A DNA stretch of 64,000 nucleotides from Pseudofulvibacter geojedonensis (lineage in GTDB: Bacteria; Bacteroidota; Bacteroidia; Flavobacteriales; Flavobacteriaceae), in the NCBI RefSeq assembly GCF_042675745.1, contig NZ_JBHTJM010000009.1, positions 440,822-504,821 of the forward strand. The letters run 5' to 3'. Made by a program: the position numbers and the translations under genes. Of the stretch, positions 27,874-37,486 are shown one piece after another; the first letter of the stretch is position 1, and each line of letters starts with the position of its first letter. The notes beneath the pieces were generated by a model. It worked only from the letters and a program-made list of their open reading frames with translations, had not been told where the DNA came from and ran no database searches.

Positions 27874-28545
27874 TTAATCTACAATAGTAATTGAGCCACC
27901 AAGTATTTTTTTCTGATCTACCACTTTAGGGTTACCGTAAATTCTAATATTACCGCCAGTTTTTACAGTGGCTTTTGCTACATCTGTTACATAAACTTTA
28001 GCCATTGCTCCAGTACTAGAATTAATATTAGCTTGCTCAGACTTTAATTGTTTGGCATGATAATTAGCTCCAGAGTTTACTGTAATATCTTGGTTGGTAG
28101 CATTGCCAGAAATTTCAATTGTAGCTCCAGAAATTGAACGAGCAGTTAACCTTTTAGCTTTAATAGTAACATCTATTTCTGCTCCTTCTTGAGCGTTAAT
28201 ATCTAAGTCTATAGCTTCAACAACTCCGTTAGATTTAATAAATGAACCTTCATTAGCATCGATTAAATACAAATGGTTGTAGTATAAATCTACATGAGTT
28301 CCTTTACCACTATGATACTTTTCGATATTTAATTTGATTTTTAGCAAATCATTTTTAGTTACCAATTGTACTTTATCGGCATATTTACCCGTAATAACAG
28401 CTTTGTTTGTTTTACTAGGAATTAAAGTAATGGTTAAACCATCATAGGTTTTTAACTGATTAAAGCTACCTAATTTTTTTTCTATTTTTTGAGCAATAGC
28501 TGTTGATGAAATAACAAATGCTAGAATAAATAATACAGATCTCAT
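27874..28545 (-). CDS. DUF2807 (putative auto-transporter adhesin, head GIN domain) protein
   Basis: 223 residues with a signal peptide (cleavage near AIAQ, residue 18). FNQLKTYDGLTITLIPSKTNKAVITGK and the later repeating short beta-strands with Ala/Gly/Ser turns (ARSISGATIEISGNATNQDI, VNSGANYHAKQLKSEQANINSSTGAMAKV) are the right-handed beta-helix pattern of DUF2807. The function is unknown; the protein is probably periplasmic or on the surface. Confidence 0.88.
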   Translation of the reverse strand: MRSVLFILAFVISSTAIAQKIEKKLGSFNQLKTYDGLTITLIPSKTNKAVITGKYADKVQLVTKNDLLKIKLNIEKYHSGKGTHVDLYYNHLYLIDANEGSFIKSNGVVEAIDLDINAQEGAEIDVTIKAKRLTARSISGATIEISGNATNQDITVNSGANYHAKQLKSEQANINSSTGAMAKVYVTDVAKATVKTGGNIRIYGNPKVVDQKKILGGSITIVD

Positions 28546-28619
28546 AAATTTTAATTTTATATATATAACGTCAATACTAATAATGAATTGTTACAGTTGT
28601 TTCAAAAATAATACCAAGA

Positions 28620-30176
28620 TTACAATCCAACTATAGCTGCTTCGGCACATCTTTCTCCATCCATAGCTGCAGATATAATTCCACCAGCATAACCACCACC
28701 TTCACCACAAGGGAATAAACCGATAACTTCTGGATGCTCTAAAGTTTCATTTCTTGGGATGTTAACAGGAGAAGAAGTTCTAGATTCTACACCGATAATA
28801 TTAGCTTCTTTGGTATAATAACCATTCATTTTTTTATCAAAAGCAACAAACCCTTTACGCAATCTACTTCCAATATGTTTAGGAAATAACGAATGTAGAG
28901 GAGCACTTTTTAATCCGGGTTGATAAGAAGTTTTATTTAAGTCGGTAGATAATTTTCCTTCAACAAAATCTGTCATTCTTTGTGCTGGAGCTGTTTGAGT
29001 TCTTCCACCAGCATTAAAGGCTAGCTTTTCAAAGTCTTTTTGAAATTCAAGACCTTTTAAAACACCAAACTGTTCGTATTTGGGTAAGTCTTTATCTACA
29101 TTTATTTCAACAACAATTCCAGAGTTAGCAAATTCATTGTTTCGTTTAGATGGAGACATACCGTTTACTACCAACTCTCCATTAGCAGTAGCCGCAGGAA
29201 CTATAAAACCACCAGGGCACATACAGAAAGAATACACACCTCTTCCTTTAACCTGTTCTACTAAACTATAAGCTGCAGCAGGTAGCAAATCATCTCTTTG
29301 TCCAGTACAGTGATATTGTATATTATCTATAATTTGTTGAGGGTGCTCTGCACGAACTCCCATTGCAAAAGACTTAGCTTTTAAAGCAATATTCTTTTTA
29401 TGTAGCAATTCATAAATATCTCTAGCAGAATGACCTGTAGCTAAAATGACTCTGTTAGCAGTCATTTCTCTTCCGTCTAATAATTGAATAGTCTGTACTT
29501 TATTTTCTTTAATAACAAAGTCGCTTACTCGGCTATTAAAATGCACTTCTCCGCCAAACTTAATAATGGTTTCTCTTATATTCTGAACTATCTTAGGTAG
29601 CTTATTGGTTCCTATATGAGGATGAGCATCTATTAATATTTGTTCTGTGGCACCATGAAAAACAAAGTTTTCGAATACGCGTCTAACATCACCTCTTTTT
29701 AAGCTTCGGGTATATAGTTTACCATCAGAATAGGTTCCTGCACCACCTTCGCCAAAACAATAATTAGAGTCTTCGTTTACATAATGATCTTGGTTAATAG
29801 CTTTTAAATCTCTTCTTCGTTCTTGAACGTTTTTACCACGCTCTAAAACAATTGGTTTAAAACCTAATTCTATGCAGCGTAAAGCAGCAAACATTCCGGC
29901 AGGACCAAAACCTACTATATGAATAGGTTTTGCGTTAGAGACATCTTTATAGTCAAAAGTATAATCAGATTTTTCAGGAACCGATTCGTTTATATATACA
30001 GCAACTTTGTAATTAAAATAGATAGTTGCTCTTCTGGCATCTATAGATTTACGCAGTATTTTAACACCCGATATTTCATTTCTATCTACGTTTAAATCGT
30101 AAGCAGCTTTACGAAGTAAATACCCTTCTTCTTTTTCCTGAACCAAGGTGGTTCTTATGTTAAGGTGATGAACCAT
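28620..30176 (-). CDS. FAD-dependent dehydrogenase of the COG2509 family
   Basis: 518 residues. An N-terminal domain of about 90 residues precedes the FAD-binding motif HIVGFGPAGMFAALRCIELG (about 91-110), then ERGKNVQERR, YCFGEGGAGTYSDGKL, ATGHSARDIYELL and a C-terminal PCGEGGGYAGGIISAAMDG. This is the architecture of uncharacterised COG2509 flavoproteins. The reaction is unknown. The gene follows the CREST-like membrane protein by 5 bp, so they are likely co-transcribed. Confidence 0.9.
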   Translation of the reverse strand: MVHHLNIRTTLVQEKEEGYLLRKAAYDLNVDRNEISGVKILRKSIDARRATIYFNYKVAVYINESVPEKSDYTFDYKDVSNAKPIHIVGFGPAGMFAALRCIELGFKPIVLERGKNVQERRRDLKAINQDHYVNEDSNYCFGEGGAGTYSDGKLYTRSLKRGDVRRVFENFVFHGATEQILIDAHPHIGTNKLPKIVQNIRETIIKFGGEVHFNSRVSDFVIKENKVQTIQLLDGREMTANRVILATGHSARDIYELLHKKNIALKAKSFAMGVRAEHPQQIIDNIQYHCTGQRDDLLPAAAYSLVEQVKGRGVYSFCMCPGGFIVPAATANGELVVNGMSPSKRNNEFANSGIVVEINVDKDLPKYEQFGVLKGLEFQKDFEKLAFNAGGRTQTAPAQRMTDFVEGKLSTDLNKTSYQPGLKSAPLHSLFPKHIGSRLRKGFVAFDKKMNGYYTKEANIIGVESRTSSPVNIPRNETLEHPEVIGLFPCGEGGGYAGGIISAAMDGERCAEAAIVGL

Positions 30177-30181
30177 ATACT

Positions 30182-30904
30182 TTAACTAATTGTTCTCTGT
30201 AGAGAACGAATCCACAAATAAATACCTAAGGCAGCTGCTATATGTTTTAATGAATGACCACTAATAATATTTAAGGTTTGATGAATTTCAGTGTCAAAAT
30301 ACTCAAATACTTTAGCGAGTCCGTAACAAATAATAAGCAACCAATAGCCAAAGATACTATGGTTTTTAGATTTATAGAACAAAAGAATGATGGGAATAGC
30401 TATAATAGGATAAAACTGAACTAAAATATAAAGCCTTAGATCTTCATAAAACACCCAATAAAGAATAGATACGATTCCAAAAAGTAATAAAGGAAGCAAT
30501 GCTTTTTTACCAATGTTTTTATTTATAAACTCTGATAATACAACAGAGAAGAGCCCCATAAAAGCTATTGTCATGGGCAATCTATCCCAAACTAGTGTTT
30601 GATTACTGGGGTGCAAGTGATAATAACCCGAACCGAAGGCAACTAGACTAACACCTATAAAGAATAAGCGATAAGCAATGATATTGTCTTTGCTTTTGAT
30701 CGATATTAAGCCATAAATGCCTACGATAAAAAAAGGCAGATTAGAAAGTACATTCCAACAATTAGGGATCGTTAAGCAAGAATTCTGATCACTAAAAAAA
30801 TGGTAATTAGGATCTTGTAAAATAGGGTTTAAGGAGCATAAAACAATTGCGGATATAGCTAATAATCCGAACAGTATAAATTTTAATTTAGCATTCTTTT
30901 TCAA
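30182..30904 (-). CDS. CREST/alkaline-ceramidase-like membrane hydrolase
   Basis: About 240 residues with seven predicted helices. Three dispersed motifs of the CREST superfamily (alkaline ceramidase, PAQR, Per1) are visible: GSGYYHLHP, WDRLPMT and GHSLKHIAAA, which together supply the Ser/His/Asp/His zinc-site residues. Members hydrolyse amide bonds of lipids; a sphingolipid or N-acyl lipid substrate is plausible since many Bacteroidota make sphingolipids. The start is uncertain: a TTG at 30904 (MKKNAKLKF) avoids a 23-bp overlap that the TTG at 30931 would create with the upstream gene. Confidence 0.7.
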   Translation of the reverse strand: MKKNAKLKFILFGLLAISAIVLCSLNPILQDPNYHFFSDQNSCLTIPNCWNVLSNLPFFIVGIYGLISIKSKDNIIAYRLFFIGVSLVAFGSGYYHLHPSNQTLVWDRLPMTIAFMGLFSVVLSEFINKNIGKKALLPLLLFGIVSILYWVFYEDLRLYILVQFYPIIAIPIILLFYKSKNHSIFGYWLLIICYGLAKVFEYFDTEIHQTLNIISGHSLKHIAAALGIYLWIRSLQRTIS

Positions 30905-30908
30905 TAGA

Positions 30909-31499
30909 TTAATATTTTTTATGCCAACCAAAGCCCATTATCATACTTACGCCAATATAAGATTGCTTGGAAATGTTTCCAGATAATTTAAAACCGAAAC
31001 TATGTCCGAAAGCAGTAGGTTTTCCTACAGGAATTATTCTATAAATCCTATACCTTTTTTTATTGGCTTTAAACCACATGATACTTGCTTCAAAGGCTAA
31101 ACCAATATGTTTAGTCTTATTTACTATTTCTACTTCATTATTTATATGTTTTGTTTCATAAGTATTATGAGAAATTCCACCAGAAAAACTAAGAGATCGT
31201 CCATTTTTAATATATCGTTTACCATATAATAAACCATATTCTTCATTATATGAAGTAACATCGGGTAGTAAAAGAAAAGCTAATTTAAAATTGGCTAATT
31301 GTGAAACTCTAAAAGTAAAAAGACTATTTTCATGCTGATAATTTAAATTTCCACCAATTAAAACCCCAGAAATCTTACCTCCACCACCTCCCAAAAAGCC
31401 TTCGACAAACAGTATAGGATTACTGTTTTCTTTTTCTTTTTGAGCAAAGGTTAGGTTGCTTAAAAGTAATATAAATACAATTAATTTACGATTTATCAT
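30909..31499 (-). CDS. putative outer-membrane or secreted beta-rich protein
   Basis: 196 residues with a signal peptide (cleavage near TFAQ, residue 19). A glycine-rich FVEGFLGGGGGKISGVLIGG segment follows, then alternating hydrophobic strands (SLFTFRVSQLANFKLAFLLLP, HIGLAFEASIMWF, YIGVSMIMGFGW) as in small outer-membrane barrels. No family is recognised. First gene upstream of the CREST-like/COG2509 pair. Confidence 0.6.
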   Translation of the reverse strand: MINRKLIVFILLLSNLTFAQKEKENSNPILFVEGFLGGGGGKISGVLIGGNLNYQHENSLFTFRVSQLANFKLAFLLLPDVTSYNEEYGLLYGKRYIKNGRSLSFSGGISHNTYETKHINNEVEIVNKTKHIGLAFEASIMWFKANKKRYRIYRIIPVGKPTAFGHSFGFKLSGNISKQSYIGVSMIMGFGWHKKY

Positions 31500-31570
31500 T
31501 TAACGAATACTAAGAATTAGTGTCCGAAAATATTATAAAGACATTTAAAAACAAATTATTTATAATTAAT

Positions 31571-32020
31571 CTAATTAAAAAGATATAATATTCTTTCTTG
31601 ATTATCTGGTAAACCTATAATATTATTTAAATAATCTTTTTTATGATTTAATTTACCTTTTTTAATATACCCTTCTCCCATTGGCATACAAGTAGCCCAA
31701 GAACCAGATTGTTTACAATCTTTTAGGTTGGTGATTTTAACAACTGTATGATTTCCTACGATTACTAAAGCTTTGGTAAAGTTGCTAGCTTTTTCTAATG
31801 ATTCCTTCATATTACTTTTCTTTAAAGAAATAATTTTAGAAGCCGACTCTTTGGCTAAAGATGTAATGGTTTTAATAGGTGTTTTTTCAATGTTCTCTAA
31901 CGAGGTAATATCATTTAGGTAATTATTAATTTCAGTGTTTTCGGAATTGTTTTTTTCTTTTCCGCAACTAACCAAAATTAATAGTAAGGCTAGAGTAAAT
32001 AGTTGAGTTAGTTTTTTCAT
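31571..32020 (-). CDS. small hypothetical lipoprotein
   Basis: 149 residues. Signal with lipobox LVSC (Cys19), then a charged helical region. A short C-terminal domain has two Cys (NLKDCKQSGSWATCMPMGEGYIKKG) that may form a disulphide. No recognised family. It overlaps the upstream esterase-like gene by 4 bp (ATGA), so it is translated with it. Confidence 0.6.
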   Translation of the reverse strand: MKKLTQLFTLALLLILVSCGKEKNNSENTEINNYLNDITSLENIEKTPIKTITSLAKESASKIISLKKSNMKESLEKASNFTKALVIVGNHTVVKITNLKDCKQSGSWATCMPMGEGYIKKGKLNHKKDYLNNIIGLPDNQERILYLFN

Positions 32021-32880
32021 TGTTCTACATTTAATATTTTGATTAATGTTTCTTCTAATTTTTTATTCCAAGATTTTGCGTTGTGACCACCTTTATACTT
32101 TTCAATATCGTAAAATGAATTTACAGATTTATATTTTTCTATAATTTGATCGGTCATTATTTTAAGAACAAAGCTTTCCTCATCACCATATTTTAAATAT
32201 AAGTTAGGGTATTTTATGTTTTTATTCCAAATATTGCTTGTGGCATTAGATCCCAACGTAGAAAAACAAATATAATTTTCTATTAAATTTGGATGTTTAT
32301 TTAATAAATTAGCTCCAAAACCTGCTCCGTTAGAAACACCATAAAATAACCTATCTTTTTTAGAAGCTTTAATTTTTAAACTTCTTTCTATATGAGGAAT
32401 AAATTCACTGGTAAAATAATCTAAATGATTTTTAAATCTAGAAGCTAATTTTTTGTCGTGATTAGTTGAATCATACTGAGTTTCTATATATTCAAAATGT
32501 CTATATGAATGATATGATTTTTCACCATTGCCTTTAGTTTGATACTCATTGGTTAATTTTGAATTGCTATAGCTTCCAACATAAATAGTAGGTTTTATAA
32601 GTTTAGCATTAATTAATGAATCTAATAAGGATTTCATATAATTTGCATTAGAATCTAAATTTCCATCAGTAGCATAGATTATTGAATATTTATTTTTACA
32701 ATTAAATCCTTTAGGTAAATAAATATTATGTTTTCTGTATTCAGATAAATTTTTGCTATAAATAGAATCTGTATAGAATTTGGAGTTTTCTATATCTGGT
32801 GTCATTGCTGTTTTCTCATTTTTACAATTTGTTAAAAAAAGAAAACAAAATAAAGTAAGAAATAGGTATGAAATTTTCAT
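32017..32880 (-). CDS. esterase-like alpha/beta-hydrolase lipoprotein
   Basis: 287 residues with a signal and Cys at about residue 19 (LTNC). The fold resembles the enterochelin esterase/esterase D group: IIYATDGNLD, the nucleophile elbow YGVSNGAGFGANLL with the catalytic Ser, YLKYGDEESF with a candidate acid, and GGHNAKSW with the catalytic His. Substrate unknown. Operon with the 149-aa lipoprotein (4-bp overlap). Confidence 0.75.
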   Translation of the reverse strand: MKISYLFLTLFCFLFLTNCKNEKTAMTPDIENSKFYTDSIYSKNLSEYRKHNIYLPKGFNCKNKYSIIYATDGNLDSNANYMKSLLDSLINAKLIKPTIYVGSYSNSKLTNEYQTKGNGEKSYHSYRHFEYIETQYDSTNHDKKLASRFKNHLDYFTSEFIPHIERSLKIKASKKDRLFYGVSNGAGFGANLLNKHPNLIENYICFSTLGSNATSNIWNKNIKYPNLYLKYGDEESFVLKIMTDQIIEKYKSVNSFYDIEKYKGGHNAKSWNKKLEETLIKILNVEQ

Positions 32881-32913
32881 TTCTTTGTGGTTTACAAGTA
32901 ATATCTTTAAGGC

Positions 32914-35130
32914 TTATTCTTCTACTTTGCCAATCAAATTAAAATCTAAATGGCGCTTTATCAAGTCGGCATTTTTAACCTTTACAATAACCTCATCACC
33001 TAATTGATATAGGTTTTTAGTAGTTTCTCCCACTAAAGCATATTGTTTTTCATCAAAAGTGTAGTAATCGTCTTTTATTTCTCTAATGCGAACCATACCT
33101 TCACACTTATTAGAGACAATTTCTACATAAATTCCCCATTCAGTAACACCAGAAATAACTCCAACAAATTCTTCATCTTTATGGTCCTGCATAAACTTAA
33201 TTTGCATGTACTTTATAGAATCTCTTTCTGCTTTAGCGGCCAAGTTTTCCATATGAGAGCAATGATTGCTTTTTTCTTCATAAGTCTCTGCATCTACAGA
33301 TTTTCCTTGGTCTATATAATGTTGTAATAACCTGTGTACCATTACATCTGGATACCTACGAATAGGTGATGTAAAATGAGAATAGTAAGGAAAAGCCAAT
33401 CCGTAATGACCAATATTGTCTGTAGAATATTCGGCTTTACTCATAGAGCGTATGGCTAAAGTATCTACCATATTTTGCTCTCCTTTTCCTTGTACATCGT
33501 GTAATAATTTATTTAAAGATGCTGTTATAGTTTTTGGAGTTCTAAAATCTAATTTATATCCAAATTTAGCTATTACATTTTGTAAGTTTCCTAGTTTTTC
33601 ACTGTCTGGTTCATCGTGAATTCTATAAACAAAGGTTTTGTTTTGCTTTCCGATAAATTCAGATACTTTTCTGTTAGCTAACAACATAAACTCTTCAATT
33701 AGTTTATTAGCATCTTTAGACGTTTTAAAATACACACCAGTAGGATTGGCTTCTTCGTCTAATTGGAATTTCACTTCTACTTTATCAAACGAAATTGCGC
33801 CATCTCTCATACGCTGATTACGCATTTTTTTAGCTAGCTCATCTAATTTTAAAACAGCAAATGCAATGTGTTTATCTGCTTGGTATTCTTTTCCAGTAAG
33901 AGAAACATTAGCAGGTATTGTAGTATTTATTGAAGAAGTATCTGTTCCATTTAAAGATCCATTAGATTCAATAATAGCTTGAGCCTCTTCATAAGCAAAA
34001 CGTGCATCGCTATAGGTAACAGTTCTACCAAACCACTGATTGATAATTTGTGTTTTATCGTTCATTTCGAAAACCGCAGAGAAAGTGTATTTTTCTTCGT
34101 GTGGACGTAAAGAACAAGCGCCGTTACTTAATATTTCAGGCAACATAGGCACTACTCTATCTACTAAATATACAGAAGTGGCACGTTCGTAAGCTTCATC
34201 ATCTAACACGGTTCCTTCTTTTAAATAATGAGAAACATCTGCAATGTGAATTCCGATTTCATAGTTTCCGTTTTCCAGAATTTGAAAAGATAAGGCATCA
34301 TCAAAATCTTTAGCGTCTTTAGGATCGATGGTAAAGGTAGGTGTAGTACGCATGTCTCTACGCTTACTAATTTCTTCTGGAGTAATGCTTGTATCTAATG
34401 TGTTTGCATAACGTTCTACAGCTTCAGGAAACTCATGGGGCAATCCATACTCTGCTAAAATAGAATGTATTTCGGTATTATGCTCTCCAGGTTTTCCTAA
34501 TACTTGAATTATTTTTCCAAAAGGAGAATCGGCTTTTTCTGGCCAATCTTTAATCTCTACTAAAACTTTATCTCCGTCTTCTGCATCTAGAGTTTGGTTT
34601 TTTGGAATGAAAATATCTACATGCATTTTTGGGCTATCGCAGACTACAAATCCAAAGTTTTTTTGCATTTGTAAAACACCTACAAACTCTGTTTTAGAAC
34701 GTTCAATTATATTAATAATCTCACCTTCTAATTTATTGTTTCTTCTTCTTCTATATACGTAAACTTCAACCTCATCTCCATGTAAAGCTTGATTTACATT
34801 GTTTTGAGGAATAAAAATATCATCGTCTAGTTCTTCACAAATTACATAAGCATTTCCTCGACTTCCCATATCTACTTTTCCAGTAAAATAAGAGTTGTCT
34901 AAAGCAACTATTTTAAATTTACCACGTTCTACTTCTTTAATTTTGTCTTTTACTTGGAGCTGACGTAGTTTTTTTATGATTTGATTTCTACTACTAGGGT
35001 CATTTACACCGAGTTTAGCAGCTATTTGTTTGTAATTATAAGTTTTTTTTGGATCCTTTTTTAATATTTTAAGGATGGTATTGGTAAGGTTAGGAATCTT
35101 ATTCTTTACTTTTTTCTTTTTTCTTGGCAT
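32914..35130 (-). CDS. rnr: ribonuclease R
   Basis: 738 residues. N-terminal basic HTH region, two cold-shock-type OB domains, the RNB catalytic core with TFTIDPKDAKDFDDALSF (the Asp cluster that binds magnesium) and YSHFTSPIRRYPDVMVHRLL, and a C-terminal S1 domain (EFVGVISGVTEWGIYVEI). A 3'-5' exoribonuclease that degrades structured RNA. The order N-HTH, CSD1, CSD2, RNB, S1 is complete. The N-terminal MPRKKKKVKNK is strongly basic. Confidence 0.95.
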   Translation of the reverse strand: MPRKKKKVKNKIPNLTNTILKILKKDPKKTYNYKQIAAKLGVNDPSSRNQIIKKLRQLQVKDKIKEVERGKFKIVALDNSYFTGKVDMGSRGNAYVICEELDDDIFIPQNNVNQALHGDEVEVYVYRRRRNNKLEGEIINIIERSKTEFVGVLQMQKNFGFVVCDSPKMHVDIFIPKNQTLDAEDGDKVLVEIKDWPEKADSPFGKIIQVLGKPGEHNTEIHSILAEYGLPHEFPEAVERYANTLDTSITPEEISKRRDMRTTPTFTIDPKDAKDFDDALSFQILENGNYEIGIHIADVSHYLKEGTVLDDEAYERATSVYLVDRVVPMLPEILSNGACSLRPHEEKYTFSAVFEMNDKTQIINQWFGRTVTYSDARFAYEEAQAIIESNGSLNGTDTSSINTTIPANVSLTGKEYQADKHIAFAVLKLDELAKKMRNQRMRDGAISFDKVEVKFQLDEEANPTGVYFKTSKDANKLIEEFMLLANRKVSEFIGKQNKTFVYRIHDEPDSEKLGNLQNVIAKFGYKLDFRTPKTITASLNKLLHDVQGKGEQNMVDTLAIRSMSKAEYSTDNIGHYGLAFPYYSHFTSPIRRYPDVMVHRLLQHYIDQGKSVDAETYEEKSNHCSHMENLAAKAERDSIKYMQIKFMQDHKDEEFVGVISGVTEWGIYVEIVSNKCEGMVRIREIKDDYYTFDEKQYALVGETTKNLYQLGDEVIVKVKNADLIKRHLDFNLIGKVEE

Positions 35131-35326
35131 TTATTCTTTTTTCATTAATCTCATATTCCTAATACGAGTTTTCATTTTGTGAGGTGTTTTTAGCCTCGTA
35201 ATTATTTTAGATAGGGTATCAAATTAAGACGATACTCAAAATCTTCACCCAAATTACAAAAAAGAATCTCTTTATAGATTATTAAATTGTAAAATAGATG
35301 TATAAAAGATATTATTATATAAATAA

Positions 35327-37153
35327 TTATGGCAATTGTTCTTGAATTAAATATAAGTTTGAAGGAGATGTTTGATTATTTAAATGAGCTAATACAATAT
35401 CTTTTAAAATATTAGTATCATTACCAGATCCTAGATATTTGGTTACTCCATCTAGGTTTATATCTCCTGATGCGTAACCAGAAAATGAGTATAAATTACT
35501 ATTGGTTGAATTACCAATTTCTGCTAAAATTTGATCTTTAATTGCATTGGTGTCATTACCAGAACCTAAATACCTTACCGAAGTATCATTGTTGGCATTA
35601 CCAGCCCACATGGCAACAATTCCGTTTGGCATTCCATAATTACTTTGAGCGTCTATACCATTAGTAATTTGATTATTAGCATCTGTAAAGTTTAAGTTAG
35701 TATTGTTTTCGGATAAGAATATAGTGTTGTTGCTTATAACACCTAAATGATTCCTATGCTTTATAGAAATATAATAATCATCTGAAGTTGTATTAAAACT
35801 TAGGGCAGATACTCCGTCTGTATTTACAATATCTCCATCTCTTTGTAATAACGCTGAAGTATTCTGTAGTACAGAAAAACTGTCGTTTTTATCTCTTAGT
35901 TCCACCCAAACCCAATCTACAATAGCATCTGGACCAGTTATGTTAAATATGTTTGAGTTACAGGTTTTACCATCTGTATAAGGAGTAATATTTGGTAACA
36001 TTCCCTGAGCTCTTAAATCATCTCGCATTAAATTTTCTTCTCCTACATTAGGATTTAAAGCAGCTCCTTGTAAGTAAACTTTGGCAGATAAATAAATGTC
36101 ACAACCAACATCATTATAACTAGTTTGAGAATCTTTATTCGTCCAATTAGAGGTGGAATAAATAGCATCATCAACCAAAACACAATTCAAATTGGGATTG
36201 TTTTGAATTTTAAAGCGGTTATTAGCAATATTTATATTATTACCATTTTGCACATTTAGAGAAGTTAATGAATTATTTCTACAGAATAAACGATTTAAAT
36301 TGATGTTATTTGATAAGTTAATATTGGTTACTGAATTATAGTTAAAGTATAACCACTCTAAAGCAGTGTTAGTTGAAGTATCTAAACTAGATAAATTATT
36401 TTCGTTTATAAATAACCTTTCTAAAGCCTGATTGTTACTAATACTTATAGAGCTAATGTTGTTTTTATTTGCATAGAGATATATCAAATCTATATTTGTA
36501 CTTACATCTAAATCGGATAAATTATTTTCATTAACAAAAAGCTTTTTTAAGTTAGTATTGTTAGATAAATCTAGATTATTTACTGCATTATTATTAATAT
36601 TTAGTGTTTTTAGGCTAGTTAAGTTTGCTAGGTCTAAACTTGAGATTGTATTATTTTTTGCATTGATAAACTTGAGGTCTGTATTCATACCTAAAGTTAG
36701 GGTACTTATGTTATTATTCCTGCATTGAAAGTTTCTAAGATTTACATTATTACTAATGTTTATTGAGCTAAGATTGTTATTGTTACAGAAGAATTTTTTA
36801 AGTAATGATAAATTACTGATATTTAGACTGATAATTAAATTGTTGTTACAGTTAACAGTTCTTAATTCTGTATTAGTATTTATAGGCAAAAAAGTTAAAG
36901 CATTACCTTGACAATATAATCGCCTTAATAATGTAAAATCTTGTATTCCTTTTAAATCAGCAATATTTTTATTTTCAATGTTTAATTCTATAACATTGCT
37001 AATATTAGCGGTTAAAACTTGACCGTCTAATATAGTATCATAACCTAAATCAATAAGTGCTTGCTCAAAATTACTGTCTGGGATAGCAGTATTTTGAGAA
37101 AAAGTAAACAAAGCACATAGAGATAGAGTGAGTAAAAATGTTATTCTCCTCAT
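35327..37153 (-). CDS. secreted leucine-rich-repeat protein with dockerin-like C-terminal repeats
   Basis: 608 residues from the ATG at 37153, chosen because the -7 promoter element at 37176-37183 lies between it and an in-frame ATG at 37201, and because a signal peptide then begins MRRITFLLTLSLC. About 12 LRR units of roughly 21 residues (residues about 60-330) read NNNLSSLDxSxNxxLxxL. The C-terminal part has two copies of YLGSGNDTNxxKDxxLA, the second after GDINLDG, which resembles dockerin-type calcium loops. No T9SS sorting domain is seen. Probably a surface adhesion or binding protein. Confidence 0.8.
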   Translation of the reverse strand: MRRITFLLTLSLCALFTFSQNTAIPDSNFEQALIDLGYDTILDGQVLTANISNVIELNIENKNIADLKGIQDFTLLRRLYCQGNALTFLPINTNTELRTVNCNNNLIISLNISNLSLLKKFFCNNNNLSSINISNNVNLRNFQCRNNNISTLTLGMNTDLKFINAKNNTISSLDLANLTSLKTLNINNNAVNNLDLSNNTNLKKLFVNENNLSDLDVSTNIDLIYLYANKNNISSISISNNQALERLFINENNLSSLDTSTNTALEWLYFNYNSVTNINLSNNINLNRLFCRNNSLTSLNVQNGNNINIANNRFKIQNNPNLNCVLVDDAIYSTSNWTNKDSQTSYNDVGCDIYLSAKVYLQGAALNPNVGEENLMRDDLRAQGMLPNITPYTDGKTCNSNIFNITGPDAIVDWVWVELRDKNDSFSVLQNTSALLQRDGDIVNTDGVSALSFNTTSDDYYISIKHRNHLGVISNNTIFLSENNTNLNFTDANNQITNGIDAQSNYGMPNGIVAMWAGNANNDTSVRYLGSGNDTNAIKDQILAEIGNSTNSNLYSFSGYASGDINLDGVTKYLGSGNDTNILKDIVLAHLNNQTSPSNLYLIQEQLP

Positions 37154-37175
37154 GCCTTCATAAAATTTGGTATTA

Positions 37176-37183
37176 CAAAGGTA
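37176..37183 (-). promoter_or_regulatory. -7 promoter element of the LRR gene
   Basis: Minus-strand TACCTTTG followed by T fits TAnnTTTGY. It lies 22 bp before the ATG at 37153 and excludes the more distal ATG at 37201. Confidence 0.6.
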
Positions 37184-37277
37184 CTCGGTAAAAATTAACA
37201 TTTCTTACATTTTTTTTAAGAAAACTGTAACATTTCGTTGAATTGAGCGTCTATATAGATGTAACGTAGTTATTTAA

Positions 37278-37445
37278 GTGAAGAAAATATATAAAATAAT
37301 CATCTTTTTTATTGTTATCCTTGTAATAGGGACATTCTTCTCTATTAGAAAGATTAATAATTCTCTTACGAAAGCCTCTTCTAAGGAAAAGGTTAACTAT
37401 ACTCAAAATTATAACGTTTCTATAAATCCGTTTTCTTTCAATTAA
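37278..37445 (+). CDS. small single-pass membrane protein, GTG start
   Basis: 55 residues: MKKIYKIIIFFIVILVIGTF, then FSIRKINNSLTKASSKEKV and a polar tail. A basic N-terminus, one hydrophobic helix (about 6-20) and a polar C-terminal tail make a typical signal-anchored small protein. The GTG at 37278 is directly preceded by an in-frame TAA, so no other upstream start is possible. It lies on the plus strand just before rpiB, whose -7 element follows 6 bp after its stop. No family recognised. Confidence 0.45.
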   Translation: MKKIYKIIIFFIVILVIGTFFSIRKINNSLTKASSKEKVNYTQNYNVSINPFSFN

Positions 37446-37451
37446 TTGCTG

Positions 37452-37459
37452 TATTTTTG
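37452..37459 (+). promoter_or_regulatory. -7 promoter element of rpiB
   Basis: TATTTTTG fits TAnnTTTG, 27 bp before the rpiB ATG at 37487, supporting that start over an in-frame upstream one at 37457. Confidence 0.55.
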
Positions 37460-37486
37460 TGCCTAGACAACACAAAAACTACAGAA

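Noticed and set aside
37251..37475. 74-aa minus-strand frame
   Set aside because: Antisense to the GTG-started small membrane protein and to the rpiB promoter; no signal or motif.
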